Assembly (NCBI GenBank): GCA_016462625.1
Contig: JAEMSV010000058.1
Location: 1-22,986, forward strand
Length of the DNA: 22,986 nucleotides
Direction: 5' to 3'
Source: Solirubrobacteraceae bacterium
Lineage (GTDB): Bacteria > Actinomycetota > Thermoleophilia > Solirubrobacterales > Solirubrobacteraceae
The notes under the pieces: model-generated
What the model was told of the DNA's origin: nothing
The model's database searches: none
The model's input: only the letters and a program-made list of their open reading frames with translations
Translations under genes and position numbers: made by a program
Shown here: one piece after another, positions 1 through 8,681 of the stretch
How positions within the stretch are numbered: the stretch's first letter is position 1
Layout of the letters: each line of letters opens with the position of its first letter

Positions 1-725
1 CCCTCAACGAGATCGCCGCCCTCGCGGGTCCGGACACCCGCCTTCCCGGCGACATCCTCTTCTGCGAGACCCATCTCGCCACCGCCACCGGCGATCCCAT
101 CCTGCTGGTCGACCCGAACCCCGGCCCGGCGCGCGTCGGAGCGGGCCTGGCTGACGCAGCCGACCGCCTGGAATGCGACCTGCTCGTCCTCGTCGACGTC
201 GGCGGGGACGTCATCGCGCACGGCGACGAGCCCGGGCTGGCCAGCCCGCTCGCCGATGCCGTCCTGCTCGCCGCCAGCGCGCACGTCGGGGAGCTCGCGA
301 CGCTCGGCGCCATCATCGGCGCGGGCTGCGACGGCGAGCTCGAGATCGACGAGGTGCTCTCACGGTACGCGGAGATCGCGGTGGCGGGGGGCGGGCGCGG
401 CGCCGTCGGCCTCGAACCCGCACTGCTCGATCGCGTCGAGGCCGCCATCGCCGACGTCCCCACCGAGGCCAGCGCGATGGCCGTCCGCAGCGCGCGCGGC
501 GAGACCGGTCCGGTCCCGATCCGCAACGGCCGCCGCACCGTGATGCTGTCGCCGGTCGCGGGGCTCGTTCTCGGCTTCGATCCCGCGATCGCGATCGCCA
601 CCGCTGCACGGTGCGCCGCCGCGGTGATGCATGCCGATTCGCTGCGGCATGGGAACACGCTGCTCAACGACCTCGGCATCCGAACCGAGCTCGACTACGA
701 GATCGGCCTGGCCGAGCAGGCGTAG
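1..725 (+). CDS. DUF1152-family protein, 5' end outside the window
   Basis: The reading frame is already open at base 3 and runs to TAG at 723-725, giving about 240 residues of the C-terminal part. The visible sequence has the DUF1152 pattern of an acidic/glycine turn (LVDVGGDV) followed by GDEPGLASPLADAVLLA and a later glycine-rich AVAGGGRGAVG segment. I name the family from these patterns; its function is unknown and I assign none. A small hairpin (CGCCGC-atc-GCGGCG, 726-740) sits directly after the stop and has no T-tract. The next gene starts 26 bp downstream on the same strand, so co-transcription is possible. The start codon lies upstream of this window. Confidence 0.7.
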   Translation, partial: LNEIAALAGPDTRLPGDILFCETHLATATGDPILLVDPNPGPARVGAGLADAADRLECDLLVLVDVGGDVIAHGDEPGLASPLADAVLLAASAHVGELATLGAIIGAGCDGELEIDEVLSRYAEIAVAGGGRGAVGLEPALLDRVEAAIADVPTEASAMAVRSARGETGPVPIRNGRRTVMLSPVAGLVLGFDPAIAIATAARCAAAVMHADSLRHGNTLLNDLGIRTELDYEIGLAEQA

Positions 726-751
726 CGCCGCATCGCGGCGAATCCCGAACG

Positions 752-1507
752 GTGCCGGATGCCTGGGTCGAGACCGCCTCTGCGCACGTCGTGGCCCGTC
801 ACGACGGCCGCGACGCGCGAGACGCCGCGCGCCTCGTCGCCGAGCTCGAGGAGCTGCGCGGGCAGACCTGCGAGCTGTTGGGCATCGACCCACGCGGCGA
901 GATCGCGCTCGTCCTCCATGGAACCCCGTTGCAGCTGGACCTCGCCCAGCCGCTGCTGCCCTTCGTCCGGACCGCGACGAGCACGACGGGGCGCAAGCTG
1001 GTGGCGGGCTGGCCGAACCCGGACACCATCCACGTCCTCGCCCCGCGCGTGCTGCGCGATCGAGCCAGCCACGACGGCCCGGAGGAGCGCGAGCTCCTCC
1101 GCCTCGCGCCGGGCGCGCTCCTGGTCATGGCGCTCCTCGCCACCGCGCATCCCAAACTCGCGTCGCGGCGCACGCTCCTGAGCGGGAAGTGGGCCTGGCT
1201 GTCCTGGGGCGCCGGCCAGCTGCTCTCCGGCCAGACCGAGCAGGCCCGAGGGCTCCTGCGCCGCCGGTTGCGCGACAGCTCCCAGCCCCGCTTTCCCCCC
1301 AGTCTCGGCGACGCGCCGCTGCTCGGCGGGACGGTGTTCGAGCTGCTGCGCCGTGAGGAGGGCATGGACGGCGTCGCCGCGTTCCTGCGCGCCCCGCTGC
1401 CGCCCACCCCCGACGCCGCGCTGCGAGCCGCGTTCCACGGCCGGGAACCGGCCCATTCCGCCGGGTCATGGCGCGGGCTGCTCTCGCGCCTCGCCGAGGG
1501 CGTTTAG
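752..1507 (+). CDS. Hypothetical protein, possibly a degenerate peptidase-MA-like protein
   Basis: I chose GTG at 752 because it is the first start codon after the preceding stop and the protein-like composition begins there (MPDAWVETASAHVV...); it gives 251 residues. No clear Shine-Dalgarno precedes it. The frame is open far upstream, but that part is a low-complexity Arg/Ala shadow of the DUF1152 gene. The second half, with a tryptophan-rich WLSWGAGQLLSGQ segment followed by PPSLGDAPLLGGTVFELL, resembles the region after the zinc site in gluzincin-type peptidases of actinobacteria. No HExxH is present and the glutamate expected before GxxQ is missing. If the resemblance is real, it is a non-catalytic relative. 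Family assignment is weak, but the gene itself is well supported by frame quality and spacing. Confidence 0.55.
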   Translation: MPDAWVETASAHVVARHDGRDARDAARLVAELEELRGQTCELLGIDPRGEIALVLHGTPLQLDLAQPLLPFVRTATSTTGRKLVAGWPNPDTIHVLAPRVLRDRASHDGPEERELLRLAPGALLVMALLATAHPKLASRRTLLSGKWAWLSWGAGQLLSGQTEQARGLLRRRLRDSSQPRFPPSLGDAPLLGGTVFELLRREEGMDGVAAFLRAPLPPTPDAALRAAFHGREPAHSAGSWRGLLSRLAEGV

Positions 1508-1537
1508 CGCCCTGATCGACATGGCATCATCTCGGAC

Positions 1538-1981
<444 letters not shown>

Positions 1982-1991
1982 CGTCACGACC

Positions 1992-2402
1992 ATGAACCTC
2001 ACCATTCACTCGGCCATGCTCCCGCAGGACGACCCGGAGGCGGCCCTCGTGTTCTACCGCGACCGCCTCGGCTGGGAGGTTCGCAACGACGTCGGCTACG
2101 AAGGGCAACGCTGGATCACCGTCGGCCCCGCCGACCAGCCCGGCACGTCGATCGTCCTGTACCCGCCGACCGCCACCCCCGGGATCACCGAGGACGAGCA
2201 GCGGCTCATCGCCGAGATGATGGCCAAAGGCACCTACGCGAGCCTTAACCTGGCCAGCAGCGAGCTGGACGCGACCTTCGAGCGGTTGCAGTCCAGCGGC
2301 GCCGAGGTCGTACAGGAGCCGACCGACCAGCCGTACGGGCTGCGCGACTGCGCCTTCCGCGACCCGGCCGGCAACCTGCTCCGCATCCAGCAGGCTGACT
2401 GA
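1992..2402 (+). CDS. VOC (glyoxalase/bleomycin-resistance fold) family protein
   Basis: ATG at 1992 gives 136 residues, the normal length for a one-domain VOC protein. It shows the two paired beta-alpha-beta-beta-beta modules: the N-terminal half with DDPEAALVFYRDRLGWEVRNDVG and the C-terminal half with the ATFERLQSSGAEVVQEPTDQPYG...CAFRDPAGNLLRIQQ signature. Family members are metal-dependent dioxygenases, isomerases and drug-binding or thiol-transferring resistance proteins; this sequence alone does not tell which. It lies between an AraC-type regulator and a DrrC-like UvrA paralogue, only 3 bp before the latter, so all three are probably one transcript. That context favours a detoxification or resistance role over central metabolism, which is inference. 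Confidence 0.85.
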   Translation: MNLTIHSAMLPQDDPEAALVFYRDRLGWEVRNDVGYEGQRWITVGPADQPGTSIVLYPPTATPGITEDEQRLIAEMMAKGTYASLNLASSELDATFERLQSSGAEVVQEPTDQPYGLRDCAFRDPAGNLLRIQQAD

Positions 2403-2405
2403 CCC

Positions 2406-4748
<2,343 letters not shown>

Positions 4749-4751
4749 CGT

Positions 4752-5234
4752 TCACATCGCGACGAGCTCTGTGCCACCCCAGACCACGGCACCGACAACC
4801 ACGAACGCCAGCGTCAGCCACACCGCCAGCCGTAACGGCGACTCGGTGCGCTGCGAGGTCGGCAGCAGGTCGGCGTCGAGCAGCATCTCGCGCGCGGCCT
4901 CGAAGCCGCTGCGTGGGACCATGACATCGCGCGGCCCGGCGGCCAGCATCTCGGGGACGTCGAAGCCTGCGGTGCGCTGGAGCGTCGACGGGATCCCCTC
5001 CTCGAGCAGCAGCGACTGGATGAACTCCGCCTCGACGAGGTTGCTCGCGGTCACGACCCTGAACAGGTCGCCCTCGGCGTACGACGGCTTGACCTTTCGG
5101 GCCCATGCCTGAGCGGGCGTGACCTGCGCCTCCCCTCCGCCCTCGGGCACGACAGGCATCCCGCACGTGGGGCAGAGCCGCTCGTCGGCCGGGTGGCTGG
5201 TCGCGCACCGCGGGCAGACGAGGGGTCCGGTCAT
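4752..5234 (-). CDS. Zinc-ribbon protein with DUF2007-like domain and C-terminal membrane anchor
   Basis: This 160-residue protein has three parts. Residues 7-24 hold a four-cysteine zinc ribbon (CPRC at 7-10, CPTC at 21-24). Residues of about 56-120 (LFRVVTASNLVEAEFIQSLLLEEGIPSTLQ...VMVPRSGFEAAREML) match the DUF2007 'putative prokaryotic signal transducing protein' pattern. Residues of about 136-153 form one membrane helix. The start codon overlaps the stop of the upstream JAMM peptidase gene by one base (TGATG), which indicates translational coupling. The coupling to mec suggests the product works with, or is made in proportion to, the sulfur-carrier peptidase. No enzymatic residue set is visible and the function is unknown. 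Confidence 0.72.
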   Translation of the reverse strand: MTGPLVCPRCATSHPADERLCPTCGMPVVPEGGGEAQVTPAQAWARKVKPSYAEGDLFRVVTASNLVEAEFIQSLLLEEGIPSTLQRTAGFDVPEMLAAGPRDVMVPRSGFEAAREMLLDADLLPTSQRTESPLRLAVWLTLAFVVVGAVVWGGTELVAM

Positions 5235-5629
5235 CAGGTGACTTCGACCGGGACCTCGGTGACCTCGCCGCCGTCGATCAGGTAGGACCGGACCTCGGGC
5301 TCCTCAGGCTTCAGGCCCACGATGAGCCACTCGACCCCGGGCCAGTTCGCGGCGAAGTTGATGTCCGTCTGGGACGGATAGGCCTCGGAGCGCGTGTGCG
5401 AGTGGTAGATCGCGCCGAGGTCGGCCCCACCGCCCTCGATCTCGTCGAGCAGGCGGATCAGCACCGGACCCTCGACCTCGAACCGCATCGGGCTCGCGGC
5501 GATGTTCTCCGTTGCGTGCACGCCGAGCACCTCGCCGTCGCGCGTCGCGAGGACACCGCAGCATTCGTTCGGCGCGTCACGCTGGGCGTGAGCGACGATC
5601 TCATCGAGCATGGAGCGGGCGATTCGCAT
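5234..5629 (-). CDS. mec: JAMM/MPN+ zinc peptidase, Mec-type CysO-processing hydrolase
   Basis: I place the start at ATG 5629 (MRIARSMLDEIV), giving 131 residues. The frame is open to 5782, but that extension is arginine/threonine-rich shadow sequence that runs back over tatA. The full JAMM site is visible: Glu22 in NECCGVL, then H76-S-H78 with seven residues to S86 and D89 (HSHx7SxxD). In Mycobacterium tuberculosis, Mec hydrolyses the CysO-cysteine adduct to free cysteine and CysO. Here the same locus holds cysM, cysO and an E1/rhodanese protein, so that role is well supported by context. A TANNNT box (TAGTTT) ends 8 nt before the ATG. The gene is translationally coupled to the zinc-ribbon membrane protein. 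Confidence 0.87.
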   Translation of the reverse strand: MRIARSMLDEIVAHAQRDAPNECCGVLATRDGEVLGVHATENIAASPMRFEVEGPVLIRLLDEIEGGGADLGAIYHSHTRSEAYPSQTDINFAANWPGVEWLIVGLKPEEPEVRSYLIDGGEVTEVPVEVT

Positions 5630-5657
5630 CGCCCGCCAAACTAGCGGAGGGCGGGTG
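5630..5657 (-). other. Hairpin filling the tatA-mec gap
   Basis: The arms CGCCCGCC (5630-5637) and GGCGGGTG (5650-5657) pair over 8 bp with one G-U. They occupy the whole gap between the tatA stop and the mec start. No U-tract follows, so this may be a processing or attenuation structure rather than a terminator. Its loop contains the candidate mec -10 box. Confidence 0.45.
5638..5643 (-). promoter_or_regulatory. Candidate -10 box TAGTTT for leaderless mec
   Basis: On the minus strand TAGTTT lies 8 nt before the mec ATG. With a normal -10 to start-site distance, transcription would begin at or next to the ATG. No Shine-Dalgarno sequence is seen. Confidence 0.45.
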
Positions 5658-5843
5658 CTAGTTGACCTGGCGGGGAAGCTCGTCGTTGTCGTCCGTCGTG
5701 TTCGCCGCCGAGAGTCCGTTCTTGAACTCGCGCATGCCGTTGCCGATCGAGCGCCCGACCTCGGGCAGCTTCTTCGGGCCAAGCACGATCAGGGCGATCG
5801 CCAGGACGATGATGAGCTCCATGGGACCGATGTTGAAAGGCAC
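5658..5843 (-). CDS. tatA: TatA/E-type twin-arginine translocase subunit
   Basis: GTG at 5843 gives 61 residues. The N-terminus is one membrane helix (MELIIVLAIALIVLG) followed by the TatA/E hinge GPKKLPEVGRSIG and an amphipathic helix (GNGMREFKNGLS), with a short acidic tail. TatA oligomers form the variable pore for folded Tat substrates. A strong Shine-Dalgarno AAGGAGAA (5847-5854) precedes the GTG; ATG at codon 8 is a less likely start. There is no tatC nearby. The position between cysM and mec is unexpected for a Tat gene and is probably chance operon sharing. Confidence 0.9.
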   Translation of the reverse strand: MPFNIGPMELIIVLAIALIVLGPKKLPEVGRSIGNGMREFKNGLSAANTTDDNDELPRQVN

Positions 5844-5876
5844 GTGTTCTCCTTGGTAAAGCCGAGCGCCTGACGG

Positions 5877-5882
5877 ATGCTA
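5877..5882 (-). promoter_or_regulatory. Candidate -10 box TAGCAT for tatA
   Basis: TAGCAT on the minus strand lies 5 nt after the cysM stop and about 33 nt before the tatA GTG, leaving a short leader that carries the AAGGAGAA ribosome site. This would let tatA and mec be transcribed independently of cysM. Confidence 0.35.
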
Positions 5883-5887
5883 GACGC

Positions 5888-6862
5888 TTACCACCACACG
5901 GTCGAATCGAGATTCTCGATCTCGTCTATCGGCCGGGTGTAAATCCCAGAGGACAGGTACTTCCAGCCGTCGTCGCAGACGATGAAGACGACGTTGCCCT
6001 CGTCCATCTCGCCGGCGACGCGATGGGCGATCTTCGCGATCGCACCCGAGGAGACGCCCGCGAACAGGCCCTCTTCGTCAAGCAGCTTGCGCGTCCAGAC
6101 GATGGCGTCGCGGTTGGTGACGAAGATCTTCCGGTCCAAGAGCGAGATGTCGATGATCGGAGGGATGAAGCCGTCGTCGAGGCTCCGCAGGCCCTGGACG
6201 GGCTCGCCCTGCATGGGCTCGGCGGCCACGATCTTGACGGAGTCACCGAGCTCCTCCTTGAAGCGGCGGGCGTGACCCATCAGCGTGCCGCCGGTGCCCA
6301 GGCCCGCGACGAACGCGTCGACCTGGCCGTCCAGCTCCTCGAGGATCTCGAGCGCCGTGCCGTTGTAGTGCGCGTTCGGGTTCGCCTCGTTGCCGTACTG
6401 GTACGGCATGTAGTAGCTGGCGTCGCCCTCGGCCATCTCCAGCGCCATCGCGACGGCGCCGTTGGATCCCTGGTTGCCAGGCGAGTAGACGATCTCCGCG
6501 CCGTACATCTCCAGGAGCTGCGTGCGCTCCGGCGTGACGTTGTCGGGCATGACGACCTTGACCGGGTAGCCCTTGCGCGAGCAGATCATCGCCAGCGAAA
6601 TGCCCGTATTGCCGGAGGTCGGCTCGAGGATCGTCTGGCCGGGCTTGATGAGCCCCTTCTCCTCAGCGTCCTCGATGAGGGCCCGCGCGACGCGGTCCTT
6701 CACGGAGCCGGTCGGGTTCATCGACTCGAGCTTGGCCCAGATGCGAACACCGGGCTTGGGCGAGAGCCGCTTGAGCTCGACCAGCGGCGTGTTGCCGATG
6801 GCCTCGACGATGTCGCCGTAGCGGCCGCCGCAGGGGCGGTTCTGGAGAGGGCCGATAGCCAT
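5888..6862 (-). CDS. cysM: PLP-dependent O-phosphoserine/CysO-type cysteine synthase CysM
   Basis: ATG at 6862 gives 324 residues, matching mycobacterial CysM. The frame is open to 7033, but the extra N-terminal stretch is charged shadow sequence of the divergent gene. Visible fold-type II PLP features are NPTGSVKDR with Lys55 as the Schiff-base lysine, PTSGNTG (81-87), GLGTGGT (187-193) and GVSSGA (269-274). The C-terminal DDGWKYLSSGIYT...STVWW tail resembles the CysM tail that closes over the active site. In M. tuberculosis, CysM takes O-phosphoserine and uses CysO-thiocarboxylate as sulfur donor; the cysO, E1/rhodanese and mec genes here support the same chemistry. A TACACT box lies 10 nt before the start, inside a 17-bp element also found before the moeZ-like gene. 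Confidence 0.92.
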   Translation of the reverse strand: MAIGPLQNRPCGGRYGDIVEAIGNTPLVELKRLSPKPGVRIWAKLESMNPTGSVKDRVARALIEDAEEKGLIKPGQTILEPTSGNTGISLAMICSRKGYPVKVVMPDNVTPERTQLLEMYGAEIVYSPGNQGSNGAVAMALEMAEGDASYYMPYQYGNEANPNAHYNGTALEILEELDGQVDAFVAGLGTGGTLMGHARRFKEELGDSVKIVAAEPMQGEPVQGLRSLDDGFIPPIIDISLLDRKIFVTNRDAIVWTRKLLDEEGLFAGVSSGAIAKIAHRVAGEMDEGNVVFIVCDDGWKYLSSGIYTRPIDEIENLDSTVWW

Positions 6863-6863
6863 T

Positions 6864-6880
6864 ACTTCAGGAAGTGTAGC
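6864..6880 (-). promoter_or_regulatory. cysM promoter with element shared with moeZ
   Basis: The minus strand reads GCTACACTTCCTGAAGT immediately before the cysM ATG. It differs at one base from the element at 9892-9908. TACACT (6873-6878) is a good -10 box, and ACTTCCTGAAGT directly downstream is a near-palindrome (ACTTC/GAAGT) placed over the expected transcription start, where a repressor could bind. Confidence 0.5.
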
Positions 6881-6886
6881 TAGCCT
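6881..6886 (+). promoter_or_regulatory. Candidate -10 box TAGCCT for leaderless membrane-protein gene
   Basis: TAGCCT ends 6 nt before the GTG at 6893. It abuts the divergent cysM promoter element, so the two promoters share about 30 bp. Confidence 0.4.
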
Positions 6887-6892
6887 GGAGCG

Positions 6893-7267
6893 GTGAGCGA
6901 ACTCGTGAATATCGGCCTGTTCGAGCTGGCGTTCGGCGCCATCCTCGGGTGGCTCATCACGCTGCGTCTGGAGTCTCCTGACACGTTGCGCCGCATCGGC
7001 GTCCGGAACCCGCGCCGGCTCCTGCAGATGCACATCGACTTCGTGATGATGGGGATCATCCTCATCGCGGTCGGCCTGGCGGTTCCGGACCTCGCAACGT
7101 GGATCGCGGTTCCGCTCGTGTTCGGCACCATCGTGAACCCGCTCGGGTTCCTGCCGCTCGCCTTCGACGAGGAGCAGCGCCGCAAGGCCTACTACCGCGT
7201 GATCATCACCGTGTCGTTCATCGGGACGAGCGGCGGTCTCACCGCCGCCGCGTTCGCCGCGCTATAG
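6893..7267 (+). CDS. Small four-helix integral membrane protein
   Basis: GTG at 6893 gives 124 residues with four probable membrane helices: about 8-25, 48-66, 70-88 and 103-123. A charged loop RLESPDTLRRIGVRNPRRLLQMH follows helix 1, and a second one, FDEEQRRKAYYR, precedes helix 4. The arrangement HIDFVMMGIILIAVGLAVP followed by LVFGTIVNPLGFLPLAF recalls the small membrane proteins of the hydroxylaminobenzene mutase/styrene oxide isomerase type, where a His in an HxxF/HxxG helix is functional. That is a loose resemblance I cannot confirm. The gene is divergent from cysM with 30 bp between starts. Confidence 0.7.
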   Translation: MSELVNIGLFELAFGAILGWLITLRLESPDTLRRIGVRNPRRLLQMHIDFVMMGIILIAVGLAVPDLATWIAVPLVFGTIVNPLGFLPLAFDEEQRRKAYYRVIITVSFIGTSGGLTAAAFAAL

Positions 7268-7327
7268 GGCGTCCACCCGACGGCCGCGAAGGTCGTCCAT
7301 CGGCAGCCGTGGTCCGATACCTCATGG

Positions 7328-8386
7328 ATGTCCGGTCCCGCCCGGTATTCCTGGATCTGCCCGGATCACGCGAGTCGTGCCCGATTCATCACCATGCACC
7401 ACCGCATGCTGCGCGTGGCGCAGGTCACCGGACTGATCCTGACCGCCGCGCTGCTGCCCGGCCTCATCGGCGCCCCGCACCCGCTGCTGGCCGCGACGGT
7501 CATCGCGATCGGACTCGTTCAGTACGGCGCGACCCAGCTGTTCGTTCCGCGCTTCGAACGCCCCGAGCTGTGGGCGTTCACGAGCTTCATCGTCCTGCTG
7601 TGCATGATCACGGCCGGGGTGATGTTCGCGGGCCGCGTCCCGGACGGCGGGATGCTGGTCCTCGTCTGGCCGATCATCGGCATGGCGACCCGCCTGCCCA
7701 CCCGAGCGATCACGCTGGCCACTGCCCTCGCGGTCGGCCTGACCGCCGGCGCCTGGCTCGCAACCGACGCCGAACGGATCCTCCGTGACCCAGCGCCCCT
7801 GACGGTGGTCGCCGCCCTGCTCGTCACGTCCGCCGCACTCGTGACGACGCTGCGCAACTCCGACGCCGCGAATCACAGCGCGGCGATCTCCGACCCCCTG
7901 ACCGGCACGCGCAACCGCACCGCCCTCGACCAGCGCATCACCCAGCTCGAGGATTCCGGAGAGGTGAGTGCCAGCGGCCTTGCGATCATCGTGCTCGACA
8001 TCGACCACTTCAAGCGGGTCAACGACGAGCACGGCCACGACGGAGGCGATGACGTCCTGCGCTCCGTCGCCGACACGCTCGCGGGCATCCTGCGCCCGCG
8101 CGACGAGCTCTACCGCCTCGGCGGAGAGGAGTTCGTGGTCCTCCTGCCCGAGACCGCCATCGTGGCCGCGCACGCCGTCGCGGAACGGCTCGCCGACGCC
8201 GTCCGTGACGAACCACAGGCAGCGTGCCGGGTGACCATCTCCGCCGGCGTCGCGGCGTGCCATGCCGGTGAGTCCTTCTCGTGGCGCCGGACCTACCGGC
8301 GCGCCGACACGGCGCTGTACGCGGCCAAGGAGCAGGGCCGCGACCGCGTCTGCATCGACGGCGGCCACGAGGTCGTGGCTGCCTGA
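7328..8386 (+). CDS. Membrane-anchored diguanylate cyclase (GGDEF domain)
   Basis: ATG at 7328 gives 352 residues; a start at ATG 7394 (MHHRMLRV) is also possible and would remove a short polar N-terminus. About five to six hydrophobic segments lie between residues 27 and 175, forming an unnamed membrane sensor module. The GGDEF domain follows from about 186: SDPLTGTRNR, the metal-site motif LDIDHFKRVND (D224) and the active loop GGEEF at 265-269. The inhibitory c-di-GMP site RxxD is intact at R256-D259, exactly five residues before GGEEF. The protein should therefore make c-di-GMP with product feedback. It interrupts the sulfur locus on the opposite strand and ends 4 bp from the cysO stop. 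Confidence 0.9.
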   Translation: MSGPARYSWICPDHASRARFITMHHRMLRVAQVTGLILTAALLPGLIGAPHPLLAATVIAIGLVQYGATQLFVPRFERPELWAFTSFIVLLCMITAGVMFAGRVPDGGMLVLVWPIIGMATRLPTRAITLATALAVGLTAGAWLATDAERILRDPAPLTVVAALLVTSAALVTTLRNSDAANHSAAISDPLTGTRNRTALDQRITQLEDSGEVSASGLAIIVLDIDHFKRVNDEHGHDGGDDVLRSVADTLAGILRPRDELYRLGGEEFVVLLPETAIVAAHAVAERLADAVRDEPQAACRVTISAGVAACHAGESFSWRRTYRRADTALYAAKEQGRDRVCIDGGHEVVAA

Positions 8387-8394
8387 GCGCTCAG
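8383..8394. other. 12-bp palindrome containing both convergent stop codons
   Basis: CTGAGCGCTCAG is a perfect palindrome. It contains the TGA of the GGDEF gene (8384-8386) and, on the other strand, the TGA of cysO (8391-8393). As RNA it is a stem with no usable loop, so I do not call it a terminator. Confidence 0.4.
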
Positions 8395-8669
8395 ACAGCG
8401 CCCCCGGCCATCGCCGGGAGGATGACCAGCACGTCTCCGGCGCCGACCGCGGTGGTCAGGCCGTCGAGGACTCGGACGTCCTCGTCGTTGAGGTACACGT
8501 TGACGTAGCGGTTGAGGTCGCCGTTCTCGCCGAACAGCTGCGTCTCGGTCGCGGGATGCGCCGAGGCGAGCGAGCGCAGGACCGCGCCCACGTCGTCGCC
8601 CGCGGCGTCGATCTCCTTCTCGCCGCCCACGGAGGGACGGAGGACCGGCGGAATCCGAACAGTGGCCAT
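8391..8669 (-). CDS. cysO: MoaD/ThiS-fold sulfur-carrier protein CysO with masked di-glycine
   Basis: ATG at 8669 gives 92 residues. The sequence follows mycobacterial CysO closely: VRIPPVLRPSVGGEKEI at the N-terminus, then NRYVNVYLNDEDVR and the closing GDVLVILPAMAGG. In CysO the C-terminal Gly-Gly is adenylated by an E1 and converted to a thiocarboxylate that CysM uses as sulfur source. Here two residues, Ala91-Val92, follow Gly89-Gly90 before the TGA, so the di-glycine is not free in the primary translation product. It lies 9 nt downstream of the E1/rhodanese gene on the same strand. A TAGGGT box, overlapping that gene's stop, ends 6 nt before the ATG. Confidence 0.9.
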   Translation of the reverse strand: MATVRIPPVLRPSVGGEKEIDAAGDDVGAVLRSLASAHPATETQLFGENGDLNRYVNVYLNDEDVRVLDGLTTAVGAGDVLVILPAMAGGAV

Positions 8670-8675
8670 CCGTTG

Positions 8676-8681
8676 ACCCTA
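8676..8681 (-). promoter_or_regulatory. Candidate -10 box TAGGGT for cysO
   Basis: TAGGGT on the minus strand includes the TAG stop of the moeZ-like gene and ends 6 nt before the cysO ATG. It could give a separate leaderless cysO transcript; simple operon read-through is equally possible. Confidence 0.3.

Noticed and set aside
173..751. Upstream extension of the 752 gene to a 444-residue protein
   Set aside because: This part overlaps the well-supported DUF1152 frame and reads as Arg/Ala-rich low-complexity sequence.
8383..8394. Palindrome as a bidirectional terminator
   Set aside because: There is no loop and no T-tract, and the arms are only 6 bp. Kept only as a sequence observation.
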